Below, piece after piece: positions 7,400-11,365 of a DNA stretch of 11,365 nt. The stretch covers positions 1 through 11,365 of the forward strand of contig DKVN01000126.1 of assembly GCA_002491225.1 (NCBI GenBank), in the 5' to 3' direction. The notes below the pieces were generated by a model that saw only the letters and a list, made by a program, of their open reading frames with translations, searched no databases and was not told where the DNA came from. The position numbers were made by a program, and so were the translations under genes. Source of the stretch: Faecalibacterium sp. UBA7177 (GTDB taxonomy: Bacteria; Bacillota; Clostridia; Oscillospirales; Ruminococcaceae). Within the stretch, counting starts at the first letter, position 1. Every line of letters begins with the position of its first letter.

Positions 7400-8002
7400 T
7401 TAATTCTTTGTTGCAAACTCGAAACGAAATCCTTTTGACTGCTTTCTAATGTGGTTTGGGTTTAATATCTGGCTTATGCTGCTTTTCGGTATATCAAGCG
7501 ACCTACTCGCGTCATTTAAGCTATCAAATAAAATTTCAGTTCCATCACTAATCTTAATGGCTTTTACTTTTTTGGGTTCAAATTGATGAGACAAGAACGC
7601 CGCACTACCGCGTCCTTTTCTAAGGTTGTTTAGGGATTTCTCTTTTGATTCAGCGCCTCTTTCACCCCAAGATTGTTTGCATCTTTTTTTATGTTTTTCT
7701 TTTACAGATTTGCATTCCATCGGGTTTTCTTCAGGCTGAATTTCATTGTATTTTGGCCTCAACTCATCACAATACTTCTGCTCAAGTTGCACCCTGTCCT
7801 GTTCGTCGCACAGCTCGATAATTGAAAATTCAAAATTTTCAATTCCATACGCTCTAAACGCTCTATACAAATGATATTCATAATGTCGCCCGCTTTTCTG
7901 GTACAAGTACAAGTGCTGTTTCCATCTATACCCAATATCTTTGCTTGAGCCAATGTAAAAATCGCCATTTTTAAGATTAGTAATTTTGTAAACGCCTGTC
8001 AT
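7400..8002 (-). CDS. Intron-encoded GIY-YIG homing endonuclease
   Basis: This 200-residue protein should cut intronless tape measure alleles and so promote copying of the intron. The GIY-YIG nuclease domain fills about residues 1-90: G-V-Y (3-5), Y-I-G (16-18), Arg26, His30, a Y-G-I-E-N-F-E-F-S-I segment (52-61), Glu74 and Asn86. These correspond well to I-TevI Tyr, Arg27, His31 and Glu75, so it looks catalytically intact. A Lys-rich linker (about 97-130) resembles NUMOD3 repeats. Residues 147-197 (D-A-S-R-S-L-D-I-P-K-S-S-I-S-Q-I-L) form an IENR1/NUMOD1-like helix-turn-helix for DNA binding. ATG 8002 follows AAGGGGGG at seven bases; a GTG at 8068 would add 22 residues upstream of the fold and of the promoter. 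Codon use is AT-rich, unlike the tail genes, a sign of separate origin. Confidence 0.93.
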   Translation of the reverse strand: MTGVYKITNLKNGDFYIGSSKDIGYRWKQHLYLYQKSGRHYEYHLYRAFRAYGIENFEFSIIELCDEQDRVQLEQKYCDELRPKYNEIQPEENPMECKSVKEKHKKRCKQSWGERGAESKEKSLNNLRKGRGSAAFLSHQFEPKKVKAIKISDGTEILFDSLNDASRSLDIPKSSISQILNPNHIRKQSKGFRFEFATKN

Positions 8003-8007
8003 ATAAC

Positions 8008-8016
8008 ATCCCCCCT
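8008..8016 (-). promoter_or_regulatory. Shine-Dalgarno of the intron endonuclease
   Basis: On the minus strand AAGGGGGG ends seven bases before ATG 8002. This decides the start of the endonuclease in favour of ATG 8002 over the GTG at 8068, because the nuclease fold begins at the third residue. Confidence 0.8.
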
Positions 8017-8024
8017 TAATGGAT

Positions 8025-8053
8025 ATTATATCACAGTTTTCACCGGTTAGCAA
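8025..8053 (-). promoter_or_regulatory. Internal SigA-type promoter for the intron endonuclease
   Basis: On the minus strand a TTGCTA (8053-8048) and a perfect TATAAT (8030-8025) are separated by exactly 17 bases, 22 bases before the endonuclease ATG. This is the best housekeeping promoter match in the window. It lies inside the intron, so the endonuclease could be made from a short transcript that cannot splice, independently of the late operon. I-TevI of phage T4 is likewise known to have its own promoter in its intron. Confidence 0.75.
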
Positions 8054-8189
8054 CTTAAAATCAGTCACTTTTCCCCTGTTAGCATAGCTGTCTCATGCGG
8101 CCATTTCCTGCCGTCTTTTCAGCTACACACCCCTGGTAGGGTTCACGCACACTCACTGCGCAATCACTCACGCAGCGGACATTGAGTTT

Positions 8190-8704
8190 ATCGTGTAGTT
8201 ATCCTTGGCAAACCCCTGATACGCCATCTGGATGGAGGTCATATCGGTGCCCATCTTGTTGGCGTTGTCGGCCATCTGCACCAGCGCCTGGTCGGCATAC
8301 CGCGCGGCCGCGGCGGTGTCCCCGCCCAGCCCCTGCAGCAGGGTGGCCGAAAAGCTGGTCACCTGCTCCATATAGCTGTTGGCTGAGACCCCCGCCGTCT
8401 GATAGGCCCGCTGCGCGTTCTTTATCACGGTGTCGGCGCTCTCGCCAAACAGGGTCTCGACGCCGCCGAGGCTCTGTTCAAGCGCCGCGCCCTCGCCCAG
8501 CGCTTTGGAAAAGGCCGCCCCGATGCCCGCGGCGGCGATCGCCTTTTTGACCATATCCATCATGCGGCCGCCCATGCTCTGCCCGGCGGCCTCTCCGGCC
8601 TTTGCCGGTTCGTCGCCCAGCGCCTCGCGCAGCTTGGCCCCGATGCCCTGCGCGCTCGGGATGATCTGCACGTATGCCTTGCCCAGCTCGGTGCCCTCTG
8701 CCAT
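8190..8704 (-). CDS. Tape measure protein, exon 1 (N-terminal 171 codons plus two bases)
   Basis: The start of the tape measure gene reads M-A-E-G-T-E-L-G-K-A-Y-V-Q-I-I-P-S-A-Q-G-I, a classic N-terminus of this family. G-G-V-E-T-L-F-G, Q-V-T-S-F-S-A-T-L-L-Q-G-L-G-G-D and M-A-Y-Q-G-F-A-K-D-N-Y-T follow. ATG 8704 is preceded by AGGAGGT at six bases. The coding motif then breaks off: without splicing the frame runs seven more codons (I-N-S-M-S-A-A) into the intron and stops at TGA 8170-8168, giving a 178-residue truncated product. With splicing, codon 172 is Met made from AT plus G of exon 2. The stop of the preceding chaperone frame (8720) lies 15 bases upstream. Confidence 0.92.
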
Positions 8705-8719
8705 GTCCTCACCTCCTTG

Positions 8720-9097
8720 TTACCCCTCGTCGGCGGCACGGATGGCCGCCCAGAAATCTTCCTCGCGGTCAAATGCCTGCACCGCGGGCTGTGCCCCGCC
8801 GCCCGCCAGCAGCTCGGCGATGCTCTTGGGCCGCCTGCGGTTCTTTTGCCCGTCCTTCGTCTGCATCCAGACCAAGAGGCTCAGCCGGTCCAGCATGGCC
8901 GCGGCGAGCAGCAGCGGGGCCGAGGCGTTTGCCCCCGCCATCCGCAGCCGGATCCGCGCCGTGTCCGGCAGGCCGGCCGCGAGGGTGGCGGCGAGCCGGG
9001 CGGGCAGGGCGCGGTAGCGCAGCACATGATAGGTCTCGGCAAAATCGCAGGTCAGCGCGTCCTCGTCGGCGGCGGCCATCACCGCGAGGCTGAGGAG
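8720..9097 (-). CDS. Tail assembly chaperone extension (DUF5361-like, GT type), read by -1 frameshift
   Basis: This frame encodes L-L-S-L-A-V-M-A-A-A-D-E-D-A-L-T-C-D-F-A-E-T-Y-H, then R-L-S-L-L-V-W-M-Q-T-K-D-G and P-K-S-I-A-E-L-L. This matches the DUF5361 proteins found between the first chaperone and the tape measure gene in many Gram-positive siphoviruses. By analogy with lambda gpGT, the fused protein should bind the tape measure and tail tube protein during assembly. No ribosome site precedes its only possible early starts (GTG 9082, ATG 9079), so I read it as the -1 extension of the upstream frame. That gives a fusion of 88 plus 125 residues (213 in all). An independent short protein from GTG 9082 overlapping the upstream stop (ATGA-like coupling) is the alternative. 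Confidence 0.83.
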   Translation of the reverse strand, partial: LLSLAVMAAADEDALTCDFAETYHVLRYRALPARLAATLAAGLPDTARIRLRMAGANASAPLLLAAAMLDRLSLLVWMQTKDGQKNRRRPKSIAELLAGGGAQPAVQAFDREEDFWAAIRAADEG

Positions 9098-9103
9098 TTT
9101 TTT
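9061..9103 (-). promoter_or_regulatory. Programmed -1 ribosomal frameshift signal
   Basis: On the minus strand the codons GGA AAA AAC (9105-9097) contain the canonical X XXY YYZ heptamer A AAA AAC at 9103-9097, exactly in phase with the upstream frame. Seven bases later a stem pairs CCTCG (9089-9085) with CGAGG (9065-9061), with further GC pairing possible inside the loop. This is a suitable stimulator at suitable spacing. After slippage the next codon is CTC, and the frame stays open to 8720. The zero-frame stop follows five codons after the slip codon. Confidence 0.88.
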
Positions 9104-9360
9104 CCGGCGGCCCCCGCGGCGGCGAAGATCTCGCTGACCGCCTCGCTCACCCGCTCAACCGGCACCCGGCCTGCCTCGTTTTTGAGGGTGTCATAGAGCC
9201 GTTTGCGCTGCTCCTCGCCCAGCAAAAGCCGGATGACCCGGCTGAACTGCAGCGGGTCGTTCTCGCTGGCACCGGCCAGCGCGTCGATGAGGTTCATGTC
9301 GTCCATCGCCTGCTCATCGAGCGTGAACTCGAAGCCGCTGGCCGTCTTGCCCGTAATCAT
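9079..9360 (-). CDS. Tail assembly chaperone (G type)
   Basis: This 93-residue protein is the short, unshifted product of the tail chaperone pair. It starts M-I-T-G-K-T-A-S-G-F-E-F-T-L-D-E, followed by N-L-I-D-A-L-A-G and a helical body, L-L-L-G-E-E-Q-R-K-R-L-Y-D-T-L-K. It is acidic to mixed in charge and largely helical, as expected. It lies between the major tail protein and the DUF5361-like frame, the invariable place for this gene in siphoviruses. Its last codons carry the A AAA AAC slippery site, so most ribosomes should stop at TGA 9081-9079 and a fraction should continue into the next frame. Confidence 0.85.
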   Translation of the reverse strand: MITGKTASGFEFTLDEQAMDDMNLIDALAGASENDPLQFSRVIRLLLGEEQRKRLYDTLKNEAGRVPVERVSEAVSEIFAAAGAAGKNSSASR

Positions 9361-9375
9361 GCGTTACCCCTCCCC

Positions 9376-9936
9376 TCAGGCCGCGCCCTTGGCCTTGATG
9401 TACTCGTAGTGGGTGTTGCCGTCCTCGTCCGGGGTGGCGGTGATGGTGGTCTCGTAGCCCACCGCGTCCTCGTCCGAGTAGGTGATGTCCCCCACCTCGG
9501 TCACGGCGGCCGAGGGGATCACGATCCGCTTGTGTGCGCCGTCCCGCAGCACCTGCTCGATGACCCAGGCGGCCTCCGCCTGCGGGTCGCTGTTGGCCTT
9601 GACCGTGATGCCGTCCGCCAGAGTGCCTGTGACGTTGGCGTCGCCGTAGACCGCCTTGAGCACGTCCGGGTTCATCGCCTCGATCAGTTTGAACTGGAAG
9701 GTGTCCTCCTTGGCGGTCTGGAAGGTCAGGACGGTGTCCCCGCCCCATGCCTTGATGGAATCGCTCTCGGGGCTGTTGGCGTTGACAAGGCCGTCCTCGC
9801 CGCAGTAGCCCAGGCAGATGAAGGCCGCGTCGAGGGCGGTGGTGGCGTCGGTAGGCAGGGTGGTGCCCAGCGGCGCGCGGAAGATCGCGCCGCCCTTTTG
9901 GGGCTTGCCTGCGGTAACGTTGGAAGCCTTTGCCAT
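9376..9936 (-). CDS. Major tail (tube) protein
   Basis: This 186-residue protein probably stacks as rings to make the tail tube. It reads M-A-K-A-S-N-V-T-A-G-K-P-Q-K-G-G-A-I-F-R-A-P-L-G-T-T-L-P-T, then F-I-C-L-G-Y-C-G-E-D-G-L. The central segment W-G-G-D-T-V-L-T-F-Q-T-A-K-E-D-T-F-Q-F-K-L-I-E is typical of small tail tube proteins. F-Q-F-K-L-I-E-A-M-N-P-D-V-L-K-A-V-Y-G follows, and the C-terminus is beta-rich and acidic. ATG 9936 is chosen, with AAAGGA about ten bases before it; an in-frame TTG eight codons upstream would place the ribosome site inside the gene. It stands between the terminator and chaperone genes, as expected. Confidence 0.87.
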   Translation of the reverse strand: MAKASNVTAGKPQKGGAIFRAPLGTTLPTDATTALDAAFICLGYCGEDGLVNANSPESDSIKAWGGDTVLTFQTAKEDTFQFKLIEAMNPDVLKAVYGDANVTGTLADGITVKANSDPQAEAAWVIEQVLRDGAHKRIVIPSAAVTEVGDITYSDEDAVGYETTITATPDEDGNTHYEYIKAKGAA

Positions 9937-9966
9937 GCGTATCGCATCCTTTCTGTTCAAAAAAGA

Positions 9967-10302
9967 TCAATAAAAAACCAGACCGAAAACGGCCTGGTAT
10001 CGGTAGTGTTTGGTTTGCGTGTCGGTGAAGTTGTAGTCGCTGTCCAATCGGCAGGCGCTCACCTCGTCCCGCTCGGGCAGGGCATCCATCGCCGCCTTGA
10101 CCGCCTCGTTCAGCTCGGCCGCCGCCAGCAGGCTGCCCGCCCAGCTCTGCACGGCGATGGTCGCCCGCTGGATCTGGTTGCTCTGCCCGCTGCCGGTCTT
10201 TTCGATCAGCACAAAGGTCTGCGGTGGCTTGGGCGGCACCTCCAGCAGCACCGGGCAGCCCAGCGCGGCGCGCAGGTGGTCTCGTACAATTTTCTCGATC
10301 AT
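9967..10302 (-). CDS. Tail terminator / tail completion protein
   Basis: This 111-residue protein reads M-I-E-K-I-V-R-D-H-L, V-L-L-E-V-P-P-K-P-P-Q-T-F-V-L-I-E-K-T-G-S, then A-V-Q-S-W-A-G-S-L-L-A-A-A-E-L-N. It ends D-S-D-Y-N-F-T-D-T-Q-T-K-H-Y-R-Y-Q-A-V-F. This is the small alpha/beta protein (minor-capsid-3-like in some databases) that caps the finished tail and joins it to the head. Its place directly before the tail tube gene supports this. The start overlaps the preceding stop by four bases (ATGA). Confidence 0.8.
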   Translation of the reverse strand: MIEKIVRDHLRAALGCPVLLEVPPKPPQTFVLIEKTGSGQSNQIQRATIAVQSWAGSLLAAAELNEAVKAAMDALPERDEVSACRLDSDYNFTDTQTKHYRYQAVFGLVFY

Positions 10303-10535
10303 TTCAGCGCCTTCAAAATTGTGTTGTGTTCGAGGTTGTCCCGCTTTGCCTCTGAGGTCACCGCGCCCACACGGGCCACCGCGCGGGTGGGCATGAGGTA
10401 GCTGCCCGCCTCGTACCCATCCCCGCAGCGGGCCGCGGCGGCGTCTGCCTTTTTGCGCAGCAGCGCCGCCATCTCGTCCGAGCGCAGCAGCGCCCGCACC
10501 CCGGCGCGGTTCAGCTCGATTTTGACCTTACTCAT
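10299..10535 (-). CDS. HK97-gp10-like / minor capsid-like head-tail joining protein
   Basis: This 78-residue protein begins M-S-K-V-K-I-E-L-N-R-A-G-V-R-A-L-L-R-S-D-E-M. It continues with C-G-D-G-Y-E-A-G-S-Y and ends K-R-D-N-L-E-H-N-T-I-L-K-A-L-K. This is the shape of the short HK97-gp10-like proteins of Clostridia phages, which act at head-tail joining. It is shorter than the usual 110-150 residues of gp10, but the beginning and end motifs are both present, so it looks complete rather than truncated. It overlaps the preceding gene by eight bases and the next by four. Confidence 0.75.
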   Translation of the reverse strand: MSKVKIELNRAGVRALLRSDEMAALLRKKADAAAARCGDGYEAGSYLMPTRAVARVGAVTSEAKRDNLEHNTILKALK

Positions 10536-10860
10536 ACAATTCCACCCGCACCTTCCGGTTCCATGCCAGCGGCAGCATCGCCTCGATGCCCTCGGTCACC
10601 CCGCCAAAGCAGCGCCAGCGCCGCCCGAAAAACTCGACCGCCGCGTCCTCCCACGCATGCGCGTCCCCCTTGGGGATGGCGAGGGTGTACGCGGTGCGTT
10701 TGCCGTACAGCTGCAGGGCATTGACTACATCCTCGGCCGTGGGCTCCCCCACCAGCACGTTCGGCACCGGCACGGGGGTCTCGGCGTACACCGGCGCGCC
10801 GAAGGCGTCGGTGCCGGTCTGCTGCTTCTCGTACAGGGTCACCGTGATGCCGCGGATCAT
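10528..10860 (-). CDS. Head closure (stopper) protein
   Basis: This 110-residue protein reads M-I-R-G-I-T-V-T-L-Y-E-K-Q-Q-T-G-T-D-A-F-G-A-P, then V-P-N-V-L-V-G-E-P-T. It continues with K-R-T-A-Y-T-L-A-I-P-K-G-D-A-H-A-W-E-D, E-F-F-G-R-R-W-R-C-F-G and L-P-L-A-W-N-R-K-V-R-V-E. This small beta-barrel type follows the Gp19/Gp15 connector and precedes the gp10-like gene in many Clostridia prophages. It corresponds to the stopper that seals the DNA-filled head. It overlaps both neighbours by a few bases (10857-10860 and 10528-10535). The role is inferred from size and order. Confidence 0.78.
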   Translation of the reverse strand: MIRGITVTLYEKQQTGTDAFGAPVYAETPVPVPNVLVGEPTAEDVVNALQLYGKRTAYTLAIPKGDAHAWEDAAVEFFGRRWRCFGGVTEGIEAMLPLAWNRKVRVELYE

Positions 10861-11243
10861 GCCCCCGCCTCCCCGCTCATTGCCGCAAGGGGGTTGGAGG
10901 CGCCGATCCGGTCGCCCGCCCCCAGCAGCCTTTTCTCGAGGCGGGAGAGGTACAGCTCCCCCACCGAGCCGCCGTTCATGGTCCAGCTTTGGCTGTACCC
11001 CAGCGCGCTGGCGCTGCCTTGCGTGGCCCCGGCGGGGTAGAGCGGGGACGCGTCCCCGCCCTCCCCCAGCAGCCGCCGCACCATCCGGCAGGAGACCAGC
11101 TTTTTGCGCTCGGGGTCTGCCTGCCGGTTACAGGCGTCGATCAGCACCGCGGCCTCGTCCAGCTGCGCGGCGCACCGCTGCTGCTCCTCGGCGCTCAGAG
11201 GCCGGAAACCGGCCTCCACGTCCTCGATGGTGGCATAGGGCAT
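10857..11243 (-). CDS. Head-tail connector, Gp19/Gp15/Gp42-like head completion protein
   Basis: This 128-residue protein starts M-P-Y-A-T-I-E-D-V-E-A-G-F-R-P-L-S and has helical segments A-A-Q-L-D-E-A-A-V-L-I-D-A and V-S-C-R-M-V-R-R-L-L-G. The family signature G-A-T-Q-G-S-A-S-A-L-G-Y-S-Q-S-W-T follows, then G-E-L-Y-L-S-R-L-E-K-R-L-L-G. It binds under the portal as an adaptor ring. AAAGGAGGGG lies just upstream of ATG 11243. It follows the preceding stop by three bases, so the operon continues from outside the window. Confidence 0.88.
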   Translation of the reverse strand: MPYATIEDVEAGFRPLSAEEQQRCAAQLDEAAVLIDACNRQADPERKKLVSCRMVRRLLGEGGDASPLYPAGATQGSASALGYSQSWTMNGGSVGELYLSRLEKRLLGAGDRIGASNPLAAMSGEAGA

Positions 11244-11246
11244 AAC

Positions 11247-11365
11247 TCACCCCTCCTTTTGTTTGGCGGGCTTGCTGGGGCGTTTGCGGGGCGCTGGCGG
11301 CGGGGTCTGGCGCTCGCCAGCCGATGCCGACACAGGCTTGATCTCGCCATCCGCTGCCGACACAG
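11247..11365 (-). CDS. C-terminal tail of an upstream phage protein (partial)
   Basis: The last 39 codons of a gene enter from the right edge and stop at TGA 11249-11247, three bases before the connector ATG. The visible part is a disordered-looking tail rich in Pro, Ala, Lys and Arg (Q-T-P-P-P-A-P-R-K-R-P-S-K-P-A-K-Q-K-E-G). It contains two copies of a ten-residue repeat, P-V-S-A-x-x-G-E. The position between capsid and connector genes is often filled by a small head protein or a Rho-N/HeH-type protein, but the visible part does not identify it. Confidence 0.7.
   Translation of the reverse strand, partial: VSAADGEIKPVSASAGERQTPPPAPRKRPSKPAKQKEG
11313..11365. repeat. 30-base in-frame tandem repeat
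   Basis: The segments 11313-11335 and 11343-11365 match at 21 of 23 bases with a period of 30, encoding a ten-residue unit (P-V-S-A-x-x-G-E-x-x) on the minus strand. The repeat touches the window edge, so more copies may lie beyond it. Confidence 0.7.

Larger units (their letters stand above)
7219..8189 (-). ncRNA. Group I intron interrupting the tape measure gene
   Basis: The predicted intron is about 971 nt, read on the minus strand. Exon 1 ends in T (8190) and the intron ends in G (7219), as group I splicing requires. Joining AT|G gives Met and restores N-Y-T-M-L-D-N-L-K. Core motifs near the 3' end are P7 GACTA (7358-7354) pairing with TAGTC (7277-7273); AAGATA immediately before the second P7 strand (J8/7); P8 CATCTC/GAGATG (7301-7296 with 7289-7284); a P9 hairpin CGCTG/CAGCG (7266-7262 with 7255-7251); and a CCGG-GAAA-CCGG hairpin (7242-7231). 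Between the P7 strands is a TGGGT/ACCCA hairpin (7353-7339), fitting P7.1 of IA introns. CCCC-GAAA-GGGG (7380-7369) may be P6a. TTCCTGCCG-side bases 8112-8106 (GGCAGGA) complement 7392-7384, a candidate P4. P1 and P3 are not resolved; subgroup IA is inference. Confidence 0.9.

Noticed and set aside
5595..8704. Tape measure gene broken by a transposon or by a simple nonsense mutation
   Set aside because: The insert has no transposase or inverted terminal repeats, and no target duplication is apparent. It has group I core motifs, and removing it restores the frame exactly.
1..11365. CRISPR array, tRNA or rRNA genes, insertion sequences
   Set aside because: No regularly spaced direct repeats, cloverleaf, rRNA segment or transposase was seen. 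An integrase and the att sites, if present, must lie outside the window or cannot be identified from one end.

Overview
This GC-rich window holds the head-tail connector, tail and lysis modules of a siphovirus-type prophage or temperate phage. All of these genes lie on the minus strand, so the late operon reads from position 11365 down to about 534. One plus-strand gene follows at the left edge (150-491). It is a stand-alone Spo0A C-terminal DNA-binding domain. Spo0A-type domains are confined to endospore-lineage Firmicutes. Together with the high GC and the protein flavour, this suggests a host in the Clostridia, most plausibly Oscillospiraceae (Faecalibacterium or relatives). The host call is inference.

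Order of the late operon in the direction of transcription: the C-terminal tail of an upstream protein (11365-11247); a Gp19/Gp15-like head-completion connector; a head-closure (stopper) protein; a short HK97-gp10/minor-capsid-like protein; a tail terminator; the major tail tube protein; and the tail assembly chaperone pair. The pair is joined by a canonical A AAA AAC -1 slippery site at 9103-9097. Next come the tape measure protein, the distal tail protein (Dit), a Gp37-like tail-tip protein, a baseplate/fibre protein carrying an apparent frameshift near 3024, and a small tail-fibre-like protein with an AT-rich C-terminal half. The lysis cassette follows: a GH25 endolysin, a one-TM coiled-coil protein and a holin. 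A strong bidirectional terminator (498-528) closes the operon against the convergent Spo0A-domain gene.

The most striking element is a group I intron of about 971 nt (8189-7219) inside the tape measure gene. The predicted splice joins ...AC AT to G TTG GAT... and restores a continuous 712-residue tape measure across the family motif N-Y-T-M-L-D-N-L-K-L-G-Y-G-G. Core motifs are visible: the P7 strands GACTA/TAGTC, the J8/7 element AAGATA, a perfect P8 hairpin, P9 hairpins, and GNRA-capped hairpins. The intron carries an AT-rich GIY-YIG homing endonuclease gene with its own strong promoter (TTGCTA-17-TATAAT) and Shine-Dalgarno. Expression of this operon therefore depends on RNA splicing in the tape measure gene and ribosomal frameshifting in the chaperone gene, and possibly on a third non-standard event (frameshift or mutation) in the baseplate gene.

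All functions are assigned by reading the sequence and recalling family features. No database search or folding software was used.
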